Assembly: GCF_017562075.2 (NCBI RefSeq)
Contig: NC_054082.1
Location: 33,821,148 to 33,885,147 of the forward strand
Source: Anopheles merus
Lineage: Eukaryota; Arthropoda; Insecta; Diptera; Culicidae
Direction of reading: 5' to 3'
DNA: 64,000 nt
Made by a program: the position numbers and the translations under genes. Shown piece by piece: positions 21,501 through 34,619 of this stretch (position 1 is its first letter; every line of letters starts with the position of its first letter). A model generated the notes under the pieces. The model did no database searches and was not told the origin of the DNA. It was given only the letters and a program-made list of their open reading frames with translations.

Positions 21501-24500
21501 AAGCCGGGCGCTACATCGCGCGGTTTGGGGCGTAGCAGCACTCGTGGAAAATTATCCCCTTCTCCCCTGCCGACCAGCTTTGCCACCCCTCCCCACCTCA
21601 ACCAACGGTAACCGTTCAAGAAGTGTCCTGTCATCTAAAAACGAACGCCACCCTGCCATCACATGCGCGACAACCGACCCCCTAGGTGAAGTTCCGCCTG
21701 CAATCATTTCTTCGCCATTTTGCGCCCGGTGTTTCAACACTTTATCATTTGGCGCGTTCCGTCATGCCTTCGTCCCTGGGAGAATAATTCATCATGCTAG
21801 AAGGTGATGGGGCCTAGAGAGCGAGAGAGAAAGAGGGAGACAGAGAGAGATTAAAGAGAGGCAGCCAACTCTTACTAGCTTCTCAATTACTTGTTCCGGC
21901 ATTTTTGGTGCGTACATTTCCAACGAAAACGAGACTCCCCTCGGGCACAAGCAGGAAAAAACAAGAGCTCGCAGTAGTTTAATACCGTTAGTGCATTCAG
22001 CTGAACTAAATTAATTAAGTAATGCGAAGCAAGCTACCAGTACACCACGAAAAGTGCGGCATCTTTCCATCACTTTGTAGTTCATACCACGAATATCAGT
22101 CACAACGATGGCCAGTGCAAATAATAAACTAAAAATAAATTAAGATACCTTCGAGCACAAAATGGTAGGTTCAAATTGTATTTTAGTAAGAAACCGTTCG
22201 AATAGCACGTCCCTCCGGTCCGGACCACACCGAAAATGAACCACAATGAAGCAAAACAAGACTCATCCATTGCTGTGACACCATTTCCAAAATTGAACCA
22301 TTTTACAAATCGATAGTTTTACAAACACTGGAAAGCTTTTCAGGCAAAATATTAGTTCGGTTGATGGGTTTGTTTTGTTTCTGCTGGCATGCCAAAATTA
22401 TCTGGTTTTCTTGCGGCACGACGCTTACAGAACCTTCCCAATCAATAACGCTGAGCGGACGGTGTCGGGGTGCAAAAGAAAAAGACAGCGTTAAAAGCAT
22501 TCCACCATTAATAATCATTTCAGCATTATTTACGTGATTTGCGAAGCATGTGCTGTGGCTGCGATCGTGCAGCAATTGTGAAATGATAGGAGTAGGAGTA
22601 CCATATGTTCTTTCAATACTGTGATGTGTTTATTAGCGAAAAACACTAACTTTACTATCTTTGCTTTAGCAACCCCCCTGGATCCTCATCGTAGCCACGT
22701 GCGAAAGTAACGTCCCATACATGCTGCATCACACACAACTAGCCAGCTAGTTTCCAATTTCTGCCCATTGTCCCGTACGGATGGCAATTCTGTTAATTCT
22801 ATTTCATCAAACATTCGCCAACGAGGCAGTCTTCAAACCTTTCTGGATCCGTACAACGATATACAAACATGCTCCTGCACCCCACCCACGCTGACACTGT
22901 CATCTCCGATTACTTCACCGAACGGTGGACGATGAACTACAAATTTCATTACCACCATTGATTGACACATTCCATTTTCGGCACCCGTTCGAGCCCCGGA
23001 GACCAGCAGAAGACAAAGCCCACCCAGCCCCGAAACTCACTCTGCGGGCACGGTGAAGGCTTTCACTAACTGTTCGGACATTTTCGGGACGGCTCAAAGT
23101 AAATCCAGGTGCGAAAAGGGGGCGGGAGGGGTTGACACTGACGTGAGCCTGATTACGTCCGACAATTGTGCTGCGCGCCTGGCTCTCACTCAACTCGCCC
23201 GCTGATTACTCATTAATTCAATCACCAATCCGAAACTTTCGTTGACATCGACACCGCGCCCGGCCTGTGTACCTGTGCTCGCTGCGGTTTCTTACACCAC
23301 CAGCAGCATCGCAGAAACGCCAGGACCGAATAGGGATGGACCCGTACCCGGGAGCAGCCGATCGGGTGCAGCAAGATGCCTGCACCGGAGTGCCTGTCAG
23401 GACAATAAATCATGTCCAATATAGACATAAACGGAAAATATTATCCTCCCTAGCTCGGTGCCGGTTCGATACGCTTGCTGTAAAAAAAAAACTCCCCCCA
23501 TTCATCCCCATTCATCCTTTCCGTGCATCGAACCGGCACTGGCGAAAAAGGGCAGCATATAAATAAAAATTGCCCCCGACACGCCTCGCCGATACCGCCC
23601 CGGGGATCAGCGCTGCTTCGGTCGTGGCTGGGCGGAGATTTTCTTTTTCTTTTTTTTTTTGTTACTTTGATTTGTCTCTCGCCCGTACTCTCATGATCAC
23701 GGAAGCAGAGAACGTACACATACGTATACACACACTTAGTTGACTTTTCTTCGCTCACTGCGCGCTCGTATCCGGTCCTCGGACAATATGTCCGCCAGGA
23801 TGTCGTACTAGCACGCCAGTTGCTTTTTTCGCTTGCTTCTATTGCACGATGGCTTCTGGCTTCGGCCGACAGGAAATGAATCATCGTACCATCCTGAGTC
23901 CGAATTTCGACTACAGTCACTTCCGGACCGATCGTAGAGATGGAAAAGTGAATTATTGGGTGCTCAGACAAACGGGCACAAACACACTTTCATTTTAAGG
24001 TTGTTTAGCGATGTATGTGTTTCTGGGAGCAAAGCTCATTTTAGTTTTTATTGTAGCTTCACAAATCCAATTAAATGTTCGTTCTTATTTTGATATATTT
24101 TTGAAATAAATAAATTAAAAACATGAAACAAGGATACAACCTCAAACGTTAAAGTGCTGTACAAATTAGTGCAATAATAAACGTTACCAATCAGGCAAAT
24201 GAATTCCATTGTATTTGTCAAACAACTAAAAAAAAACTGCATTACAGTTGCTTTGCTTTGCTATGCTGTACTGTACTATGGAACTTCATAGCAACGTTAT
24301 TTAATTACATTACCAGCCATTTTTACTCATTTTGTTCGGCAAAATGCGGCCCCATTTCCTTGCCCGGACGAATGATCAATGCTTTCCAATGTAAAATAAA
24401 ACATTACGCAAAAGCTTTTCCATTGACTTTCATGCATGATCGGACGCGGCGATGTGTTAGCATACGGAGCACGCAGATAACGCATGATGCCGACGCTCGT

Positions 24501-25844
24501 TTTATCGAATTCTTCCACAGTTTCCCACGCTACACCAGTTCATGAAATCGATTCCTTTTTTCGAAACATGCACAACACCAACACGTATTCACTCGGCTCA
24601 AAATATATTCATCCGATACTGGGAATTTTTTAGCTCACTGATCAAGATCGCCCGCGTCTACCGGTAGATGGGAGCGAGATGTAATACACCATTTTCCATC
24701 CTAAACTGCACCAGCGCCATCCACTTCCAGGGAACACGCATATGTTGCGCTTGCTATCAACTCAAGCGAACGCGCAACACTCTTACGCGGATAAAAATAA
24801 TATCCCCTTTGCAGTACAGTCCGCCGCCGGGTTTGGTCCGTGGGCATTGCCGGGACGGGGCCAGTACCTTTGCCTACGAGCAAATGTCAAGATGTTCTTG
24901 CTATGAATTTTCTACCAAGAAGCTTTCGGCAATAGGAACGGTGTGGGTAAGAGGAAGCAAGAAAAAAACACATCCAACCCGAACGAATACGTTCTTGCCT
25001 GTAAGCTTATGAAATATGTATTTGCCACTGCCTTGCCTTGCCGATACGCATGATGGGTGGACCGAGTGATCGTTGGCGTTTAATACATTTATCTGAATTT
25101 TTATGTTTATAGATTGGGTTATTTTATTCATGGGTGAGCATTGATTTATGAAGAAATAACCCTATCGTACAGCTTACCATGCCAGGCGGCACGAAGCAAC
25201 GAAATGTATTCTATCTTACGTTTCCTTGCGTTGCCTGTGTAAAGACAGTCGTTTTTATTTTTTGCAATTTCGTTAGCAGCAAAAAAAGCAAGCTACGTGT
25301 CGGGGGCCTTGTTAAAGAAGAGCAAATAGAGCTAACTAACGTTGGTGTATTTTCAAAACCAACTGTCCTGTATAAATCATAATAGACAGTGTAAAACTCT
25401 CCAAACTTTAGCCGTTTGCGTTCTTGTTTCCGCCAGCTCGGATATCTTTTTCAACGTGTTAAAATATATAAATTAATAGATAATAATAATATCTTTTGGT
25501 AGATTTAGGTAACAGATGGTATAAGTGATTTACAGCAAATTTACTTCTAACTGTAGTTCAAACACAATTTAAAACACTTTAACAGAATTACAGTTAAGAG
25601 TTGAACCATCTCACAAAGCCACTTTAACATAATTGTTGCTAGCCGAAACCATCCTGCTAAAAACCATCCAATTACCAGCAATCGAATCAGGCCAGCCAGA
25701 AAACTTACCAAGCAATAAATGCTTATCATACACAAACCGTAGAACAGAAAGCGACCGCTTATAAAAAACATAACGCGACGGTAATATGAAACGCGCCTCG
25801 TAGCTCAGAACGGCCGCGCAACAATAACACAAGTGACAAACAAA
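18509..25844. other. Non-coding stretch, no gene recognised
   Basis: About 7.3 kb of unique-looking sequence. Reading frames are short and overlap on both strands. Small simple repeats occur: a (CA)n at 21385-21401, an A-rich run around 21031-21058 and a GA-rich run at 21815-21860. I found no transposon ends, tRNA-like boxes or protein motifs. Confidence 0.55.
21815..21860. repeat. Imperfect (GA)n-rich tract
   Basis: GA dinucleotides interrupted by GCGA, AAAG, GGGA, CAGA and TTAAA. Confidence 0.8.
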
Positions 25845-25965
25845 ATTCTTCTTATTCTTCATTGGCACAACAACCGCTGGCGGTCAAGGCCTGTATTGTA
25901 CGCACTAGTGAAGTGAGCTTGGCTTTCAGTGACTTATTGTTACCATAGCAGGATAGTATAGGGGT
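25845..25965 (-). mobile_element. 5'-truncated SINE200-like element, minus strand
   Basis: Read on the minus strand it contains ATCCTGCTATGG, then AGTCACTGAAAGCCA, then GGCCTTGACCGCCAGCGG, then TTGTTGTGCCAA and a GAAGAA-type tail. This is the same order of blocks as the fuller copy at 34379-34574. Only the tRNA-unrelated 3' part is present; the tRNA-like head is missing. The family name is from memory and was not searched. Confidence 0.75.
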
Positions 25966-26130
25966 CAACGCACAACATCAATTGTTAAGTTGGTTAAAGA
26001 TTGATGAAACTCGAAACATAATTTCATACTTTAACAAGATAAGCATTTATCCGTTTCACATATGATGTGTATACCTGTTCAATGCCGCTGGCCACATTTT
26101 TAACACAATTTTCCTGATGGTCCACTAGAC

Positions 26131-26380
26131 CAGTGCTCGCCAACCTTTTTCGAACCACCGACACCTTGGCTTTGAAAATACATTTAACGCAACCCACATG
26201 AATTTTGTAAACTTGAGTCAACGCTTTTTGATCAAAAATATGTTGGACTCTTATGCTAGTCATTCATGTTGAAAATTTCATCTTGATTCTAAGGTCAATA
26301 TGTAAAAAAATGCACAATATGTATTGTAATAAGCTTTTTCTTTAGAAAACATCAATACTTTCACGGACCACAAGTCCGTA
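26131..26380. mobile_element. Probable hAT-type MITE, 250 bp
   Basis: The left end, CAGTGCTCGCCAACC, is of the CAGTGGTCGCCAACC type seen in many hAT elements. A perfect 8-bp repeat CACTAGAC flanks the segment at 26123-26130 and 26381-26388. The right end (CGGACCACAAGTCCGTA) contains the CGGACCAC motif usual near such ends but is not a good inverted match to the left terminus. No coding capacity. Confidence 0.55.
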
Positions 26381-26388
26381 CACTAGAC

Positions 26389-28379
26389 ATTTATTCTCAA
26401 CACGAAATAATAAAGAACTTTAAACATATGATGTGATTAGTAAGCGCGGACGCGCATTCGGGCGCTAAAGACTTTGAGGTAGAAAACATCAATGCTGCAT
26501 CGTCTATATTCTGCCTGTACTATTATTTATTCCAAAAACGCTTAACCGCTGTTTCATACATGCACATTTACTAATAAGCTAGATAACACGCCCAACTTCA
26601 GTTCAAATCTATTTCGTCTCCAGCTAAGCTGTTCGCTGTAGCTTAGTAGCAAACATACTTCTTTGATAAAGTGTTTTTTTTAACGTTTTGATAAAATTCG
26701 ATGCCTCTTCCTATCCAAATTTCAAATGTGTACGTCACCTAGCTATGATCAGCACATTTCTTCAAATGGACTCAATTATCTAAATGGACCATGGAGCCAG
26801 TTCTGTGATACAGTCGACAACTCTTAAGACCTAACAACATGAGCGTCTTGGGCTCAACTAAAAGCCGCTGTTAGTCAGGGATTAGGCAGTACGTAAACTA
26901 AGCGAGTACCGAGGTCTCGAGTAAATTTGCTTATCAATCCTTCTCCAGTTTAGAATTCGCCATAAAATTTCTCTCTCATCACTTCAGAAAAGCCTACATT
27001 CGTGTGACCGCTTAACGCCTCCACTCGTGTTAATCTGCCACTTGAAAAACAAGAGCAACAGTGTTTTGGGCAGGTTTGTATTTACCACTCATGGTGTCCT
27101 TCATTATTATTCTACTGCATTTAATCTCATTAATAGACTATCTGTGCATCTTAAGTAAAATTATTTCTGGATAAACACTACGTGTAATAAAATGTCCATG
27201 ATCGTGAACCTTGCTATAAATCTGTTTTGGATTTTTAACTCCGACGATGAAGAAAACATCAAAACTTTCCCGCAGGTCGTCATAGACATCAACACACAAC
27301 CAATCCTTTTTATAAAAAAAAAAATACAAGATGTATCACTAACCACAACGAACCTATCAGAACACAACATTGTTTATTTCAGGCGTATTTGTTTCTCTCC
27401 TCCGACTCGATAACTCACTTATCTCGGTAAACGGCTAAGTTGGCACAAAGCAGCATCATTAATTTCAAAGCAGCCACTCGACAAACAAGCACGCTCTCTT
27501 ACATCGTGCCGCTCGTTGCAACGTGGGTAATCTTTCCCACTGCGAATGCTACAATTGTTTATCCGCCCGTCTTGTAGGAAAATCATTACACACCCAGTCG
27601 CTAGAGGATGTAGTTATGTGTCTGTGTTCGTCTGAGTACATTTTGTTTCTTTGCAGTTGCATCATTCGGGCACTCGAGTGCACAGCCATCATCGAGCACA
27701 GCAACTGTAGCGCAAACAATTTATCACAGCTCGAAACCAATATCGAACATTTCTTTCTTCCCTACCCTTTTACTAACCGATATTGGCAACGGTCCGCGAC
27801 ACACACACACGCACACACATACACTTGCCTTCGGCACCGCTAAGCAATGTGCCATACCCGCACAAAAGCCATCACTGATGTACTTTGACGTTTAACCATT
27901 GTCAAATGCCATCCTGCCATACAGTCTAGTACGGTGAAGGTACATATCTCTTGGTGTGCCCTGCCTCACACACGAGCTCCTGGGAAATGCAAAACAACCT
28001 CCACCAGTAAAGATAAGAGCGAAACTGTTGTTATCGTTCACTATTGCATTCGGCCCTCCCATCCCCATCCGACGCACTCATGCATCGGGAGACCACGGGG
28101 AAACTTATTTTACAATTCCACTTTTTAGTCTCGAATTCTGGGACATGCTCACCCTCACCCAAGGAATGTTCCGGCTTTCCGAGCACTTTCGAACTTGCAT
28201 TTATCTTCTTCCCAACCTTTGCATCCAAGGCAGCCGGACTGGGTTGGGTGTACCGCGGGTTGGGAGGGACAGCTCTGTTGCGCAATAGTGCATTGCGATG
28301 GAGGACGTCCGTACCAATGGAGACGCCCAGTGATCCGTACAGCGTTGCAGCAACGGGCACTGTCGCCAACCTCGTCACC

Positions 28380-28383
<4 letters not shown>
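26389..28383. other. Non-coding stretch, no gene recognised
   Basis: About 2 kb with no recognisable gene. A short motif GAAAACATCAA recurs at about 26346, 26483 and 27253, possibly old repeat debris. A (CA)n-like run lies at 27799-27824. Confidence 0.55.
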
Positions 28384-28446
<63 letters not shown>

Positions 28447-28447
28447 G
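28384..28447. repeat. (TG)n microsatellite, about 60 bp
   Basis: A pure TG run to 28440, then GCGTGTG. It creates long Cys-Val open frames in this area that are not genes. Confidence 0.97.
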
Positions 28448-30640
28448 AGAAAGTGTGGCTCGAAAAACAACTTCACATCATCATCAGCATTGACATCATC
28501 ATGGCGAATGTCTTGCAACATTCGGTGCCGTTAACCAGTGTGGAAATGGTACACCAGCGCGCGATCGATCGTCAGCATCAAAAGAACAATATGTTGCACA
28601 CCGGTGTGTAATGCAGCGAAGCGCATTCTGCCGATTTTGCAATGTTAGTTATGTAGTTTGTTTCCTTCCCTGGTGCCTTGCCCGACCTTCCCTGGCCACA
28701 CATTTCTTCGACGGGTTACGGAATCGCATCAAACACATGTGTTTCGCATGTTTTACTCGCTTGACATCAGCGGGCTTCCTGCCTGCGGCGAGGTGAGTTG
28801 GGTGTAGTTTTGTCGTTTGGAGTGCTTACATTTACGAATGGTTGCATTTTCAGCTGTGCAGCACACGCCCGTTCCCTAACAAACATACCGTGCCGGTGCG
28901 GCACGTGCTGGATGTAAAGCATTTATAAACAAAAAAATAATACACCGTACATTGATTGGCGTCGCTACATTTCAATCCAGCAGATGAACTTTTCCGTTTA
29001 CTTGTGTCCTTTAATAAGACCTACCATACTTGGTTGAGAGAACCACATTGTATGCAAAAGTGTGGTAGTGCTATTTGGGCAAGCGATGACTTGTATTTGG
29101 AACTGGCTGTAGCAGACTCCTATACTGTACCGTTACCTATATTTCGCTGACATACTGTACATTCTTCTCTAGCCTCATCGACCGGCACGCTGACGAGAAT
29201 CAATGTTTCCCCCCATTAGCCCGCATTCTTCCCATGGGTTCAGGCCAATTGTAGTTTGGTGGCACGACGCGACGGTCTTGAATAACGATTCCCGTGTCAC
29301 GCTTCCATCCTCGCAGCCGTATACTACCGTCATTCCAAACTGTGGGCGCTTATTTTATCAGAAAAAAAGCGCAACACTTTCCACTGGCCTTATCAATAGA
29401 CCACGACCACTGCTGCGTGACGCAAAACAGGAGCCTCCGCCAAATCGGCCCGCAACACTGGCGCGTTCCATCAAATTTCATCATTATTGGAATTAATTTG
29501 CACATCGCTTACACGCGCATTACCATAATTGATTGTCATTTTAATTACCCGCCACGGTCCCGAAAAGCTCCACTGCAAAACTGCCAACTGGTGCCAGCAC
29601 AAGCGTTCTTCTTTGTCAGAGGAAGAGCCCCGGCCGGCATACAATACCGAACGGAAATGGCACCAGCTAGTCGAACCAGTACAGACGCATCGATACAGCC
29701 ATCGGTCGTGCCCGATCGTTTCGGATGGATGATACACCAGCGTCACGTTTTTTCGTTGCCCACGGACGTACGTATAGCAAATAAAAAAAAAAAACAAGAA
29801 AGTGACACGAGGTTAATAGAGTTGAGCGGTCGGGCACCGGCACACACCGTTTGTTCGTGTACACGTGTTAAGGTAATAATGGAGCGCCGCAAATGGGGAC
29901 GGGCTTGCATAACGAGCTTTCGCCTGTCCGAGTCTGCCCGTTCGGAGTGGCAAGCCGTGGCAGCTGACCGGTCACGCAACATAGCTGAGCACATATTTCA
30001 TGTGTACAATCGATCATGGACGGGTAAAGATATTTGTCGGTGGCGGTCGCTTCGGCCCTGGGACCCGCTATGGGCAGCTATTATGCACCGAGCCGTTTTG
30101 CATTCTAAATCGTTGCAGTTCTGTTAATTCTCAACCGTGAGATTAATGCTGACAAGTTTCATTTAAGCCAAAGCCATTGGTAGTCGCTACTGTTGGTTGT
30201 TTTGAATCGTTTTTATATTAGCTTTTTTTGAAACAATTTTAATCAAATTTAGCAGGCACCTGTGTTCAATCAGCTGTCCCTTTTGTAAATTACGTTTGTT
30301 CCCCCTAACGGCATTAAGGCTATTAAAATAGCAATATTTTCTCAGCAAATATCACACTCTCAACTACAACTGTTTGCGTCAATCATCCTTCCTAACAACG
30401 CTTCAAACTAACACCTTCGTTAGCTCCTTTACCTGCTTCACCATGGCGTTCACTCATTGGCATTGGCCCTGCGAACCATCGACCATCCGGTTTCAATTCT
30501 AATCCCTTTCCTTCTCAAACGAGCTGCTGCATAATTCAGCAGCTCAGCAGGGAAACGATTCCGGCCACACCCCTTTTTTCGCACAACTCACCGTTAATCC
30601 CTTCCTTCCGCAATACTTTCACTCTTGATGCAACGGGCCA

Positions 30641-30662
30641 CCAACCAACCAACCAACCAACC
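30641..30662. repeat. (CCAA)n tetranucleotide repeat
   Basis: Five and a half perfect CCAA units. Confidence 0.95.
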
Positions 30663-32489
30663 GCCCAGCTCGCGCTCCGTAATGAGATTGAGCGTCAACG
30701 GAGAACCGAACGGGCCGGGGCTACGGGCTCGCTGCCTGATCCCTGCTAAAGCCCACTCATTTGAATGTCACTTGACCGTAACCGTGGACCGTTAGCGAAT
30801 GATCGGGATCGGGACCGTTCGCTATCCGGTGGCCAATTGTCGTACCGTCGTACCGGGCCGTTTAGTTTTCCCGTACCGTAGCGGGCGCGCTGCCAGGGAA
30901 GCGGATGTTTGAACCGAAGCGCAAACGGAACCGGAGTTTTCCGAGGGATCAAAAAGGTCACCGTAAAATCGTGTGGATAAAAATAAATTAAAGCTCCGGT
31001 AAGGGGACGCTGCGGAGGTGGAATGTTCGCAGCAAGATTATGTTTGCTGAACCATTCTTAATGGATCCTCCCTTGACCAGCCGTTCAGTGGTTGGGGGAT
31101 TTTTTTTTACCGGGAAAAGGTAAATCATATCCTACTTAAAATCTTACCTCAATGGTCGATGTATCGCAATCGCAGTCGTTTTTTTTTTTGGGCCTTTCTT
31201 TTTGCTTCGTGTTTGGGTGCGTCTGTACGATGTTTCTTATTGCTTCACTCGCATATTGAGATCGGGTTTTGGACAAAACAATCGCTGCACAGTGGACACA
31301 TTTATAGCTCTGTGTACTTATGCTTTTTGCAACTCTTCAAATGGCCTTCAACTCTACAATAAATATGATTTTATAGTATACCATATGAACATAATATAAC
31401 TATTGCGTTAAATGTAAATAAATGAAACCATGTTTCGTCCAACAACATCTCCCACTATCATGCGGTCCCAATCTCCCGGGCAACTTATTGCTTTCTTCGC
31501 CACTCTTCCGTTTTAGGTTCGTACGCGCCCAAGCTCTTTGACAAACACAATTTAAAAATAATTCCCACTACAAACAGGATTATTCCGCGACCGGCCACGA
31601 ACCCCACGAAGGGCGAACCCCTCAACCCACCAACTGTCGCGTTGCAGATGGTCAGCACCGAGGCAGCGAACACAGGCAATGGGACACAACAAAACACTAC
31701 CACACACACACACTCGCACGTCATACATAATGCTAAACTCAAAGAAGAAATGTAAATACTGTTTTCGAAATCGAATGTGAAACAGCACACTCAAAGTCCT
31801 GCTCAAAGTTGCAGGTGCGACACACAACAGCAACAACAACAACAGCTACCGTCCAGAGAGCTGATCGGGGACACTGTTTTGTTTCTCCCCTTTTCGGCTC
31901 ACAAAACACATCTTCTACAAAACCCTCCCGTTCGGTATGTTTCACCTCCACTTTGACACAGTAGTTTTGTGCTTCGGCTACAGGCAAGCGAGGAAAAAAG
32001 GGAAACAATTGAAACACAACCACACACACACACAGACACAAAGAAACACCCCTCACAGCATTGCACGCACCAGAGGATGGGATAGTAGTGTGGATCTATT
32101 CCTGCCACAGACATCGCCTCGGTGTTACGACGTCCGTAACAACCGCACGACATGCGATTTGCCAATACTCATAAAGCAAACTGATTTAGGTCTAGAAGAA
32201 GAGGAAGAATAAAAACGAAAATCCGACTCAGATTTTCCACCCGCTTCTTTTCTTTTTTCGCAACACTTGTGTGCGTTTCTTTTGGTGCGCCAGGTTCGTG
32301 GCAAAGATTTTTCCGTGCCCGTATTCGCTCTGCTCGTTGGCTTGCTTGGAGTGCAAAAGTTTTACACCAAACCGCACCGCCACCCTGTGTTTTAGCTACA
32401 GCTTTTCTACACACGCATCCCATTTTTAAGAATCAACCCATCCTGCTCGAACCGATGGCTCCATTAGGATCCGGGAAAACCGGCGGTTT

Positions 32490-32505
32490 GGGGGGGGGGG
32501 GGGGG
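32490..32505. repeat. Homopolymer G tract (16 G)
   Basis: Sixteen consecutive G. Tracts this long are unstable and error-prone in sequencing, so the exact length is uncertain. Confidence 0.9.
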
Positions 32506-33404
32506 ATGGAAAAGTTTCACCAAAAGAAACTAGCGTCTCTCCATGCGCCTCGGCAAGCATCAAGCGCGTTGTTTGCCAACGGCTCTGGCACTGGTTAATA
32601 TTTAACGATTAAACTTTGGTGTATGATTTTGTGTTTATGCATTTTTGTTTCGCTCTTCTTTCCAATCCCGCCCTAACGAAATGGTGATTTGCGAGCCGCC
32701 AGGAGTTAAGCAGGATTTTGTTTAATTACTTTTTCCCCGCTTTATTCCATTGCAGCCTTGAACTCTAACGCAGCCAGCCAGCCAGGCAATGCCATTTCAT
32801 TTATTTTTCAAACTTTTACAACTCACCGATTTTCGGAACGACAGCTCAAAGCAGCTCAACCAGCAGCCAAAGTTTGCCGAATGAACGATGAAGTTCAAAT
32901 GAGTATCCGTTTCCCTTGGCCGTTTACGTTTTACGAGCGTCTCCAGTGGGTTTGTGTGTGCCTCCCTGGTTGGCCAACAATTTTTATTTTGTTTTTTTTT
33001 ACGAAGCTGTAAGTTATGCATTCTTGCAAGCAGAAGTCAAACTCCGGGCAACAACTCCTTGCGCTTAAAAGTCGAATGTCGAACATGAACACATTTTTAT
33101 CGCCTATCATTCTTCATTTGTGAGGAAAAATCGTTTTGCTTACCAATCATTAGCCCAATGCAAAAGCATTCCAAATATTATGGATGCCACAAAGTTGATA
33201 CTGTTTGCAGATGACTGATTTGTAGTACCGTGTATTGTTTTTTTCCCGTTCAGCAGGCAATTCTTACTACCACTTTTACGAACAAAGATAGTTTTGTGCA
33301 TGGGTATCCACAAACATAATGGAGGCTTTTGCGATACTAGTCCGCAATTTTATATGGAGTTTGATACTTGACAGCTGAATTCATGTCAATACTCCATACA
33401 AAAC

Positions 33405-33760
33405 AATTTCTTGGCATGTTGTTTCGGATAACAAGAGATTTCAAAGACCCAGTCTGCATCAAAGCATTATACTGCGGTATTATCCCCCGGTACTCGAATA
33501 CGCCTGTGTTGTCTGGAAGCCCTCAACCCAAAGACTTTCTGAGAGAATGGAATCAATACAGCGTCGCTTATCCCGATACGCAACACGATTGTCATGTTCG
33601 TCATTTGTTTAATTTTGGATCCTCAGTGCAATCCTGTAAAATCAGCTTTAAAAACGAATTATTAAGATGATCTTTCTACTTATCATAAACTAATATTAGA
33701 CTTAAGAACATTCACACGGATCCATTGTTATCTATTGAACGAGTAATAAACAATTAAACA
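33405..33760 (+). pseudogene. Frameshifted non-LTR (jockey-like) reverse transcriptase C-terminal relic
   Basis: From about 33410 one frame gives LGMLFRITRDFKDPVCIKAL, which has the pattern of the segment downstream of the polymerase core in jockey-clade elements. Near 33479-33489 the similarity moves to another frame, which continues with LEYACVVWKPSTQRL and then ESIQRRLSRYATR up to a stop at 33610. This matches the expected EYxxxVWxP and ERIQRRFxRxALR order of the family. The relic therefore has at least one frameshift and a premature stop, and it lacks all of the catalytic domain. Scattered similarity may reach about 33760. Clade is inferred from pattern memory. Confidence 0.65.
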
Positions 33761-34378
33761 AAACGACACGCCAAACTAGCCTTAGTATTTCAGGATTGAT
33801 TGATTTTTATTTTTCTGAAGGATAAATTTTGTGCCAAAAAAAAGGTTACAGTGTTTTATACGACTGTTTTTAAGATTAATTATAGCGCTATAACTCATTT
33901 CAAAGAGAAAAACAGCAACGAAAACAATTTGTAACTGCATCTTTTTTGTACACACTGGATACAACAACGGATTATGAATACTGTTCCACTGACAGGATGA
34001 AATGTAAGCTTTTCGGCTAGAAAAAGAAAAGGCCTGAACACTAGAGAAAAAAAAACAAATAGTTTGGTCAAGGAAATGCATAAGGAAAGAGTAAGAGGCT
34101 TGGAAACTGAGGAAACAGTTGATCGCACTTTTTATTTAATTTGGTGATTAAGAAACCATTAAAGCATAAATTCAAACCCGAAAACCCAGAAAATACCAAA
34201 AAAAAAAATCCGAAGATCATCTGATGCCCTACTATTCTCTTTTACTAGAATCACGAAAAATAACAAATGTGATGAGAATCATATTAGTAAAATGGATAAA
34301 GCTGTTTATGTTTTTTTTTAAATCTTGTAAAATTGATAGTACAAAATATGTTTTCCAGAAATATGGAATAATTTATAA

Positions 34379-34574
34379 GGCGGTGTCGTTATATGCCGGT
34401 CTTCACAACATGCCCGTCATGGGTTCAAGCCCCATGTAGACCGTGCCGCCATACGTAGGACTGACTATCCTGCTATGGGAGGGTAATTCAAAAGTCATTG
34501 AAAGCCAGCCCTATAAGTGGTACAGGCAGGGTTTGACCGACAACGGTTATTGAGTCAAAAAGAAGAAGAAGAAG
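34379..34574 (+). mobile_element. Near full-length SINE200-like element
   Basis: A 196 bp segment begins GGCGGTGTCG, contains a pol III B-box-like GGTTCAAGCCC (34422-34432) within a short T-arm-like stem (CATGGG...CCCATG), then GACTGACTATCCTGCTATGG, a GAAAGCCAGCCC block, GGTACAGGCAGG and GACCGACAACGGTTATTG, and ends in an (AGA)n tail. Order and length fit the Anopheles SINE200 family as I remember it. No convincing target duplication was found, although GTCGTTATAT occurs both near the 5' end and just after the tail. Confidence 0.8.
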
Positions 34575-34619
34575 TCGTTATATACGGGGGTGGGGGGTCG
34601 TTCTACACGCTAAAATACG

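Larger units (their letters stand above)
28448..33367. other. Non-coding stretch with one long uncharacterised open frame
   Basis: About 4.9 kb. The longest open frame (29294-30127, plus strand, 277 codons) has no recognised domain, is rich in His, Arg and Ser, and overlaps open frames on the other strand, so I do not call it a gene. Simple repeats occur at 30641-30662 and 32490-32505. No transposon borders were found. Confidence 0.5.
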
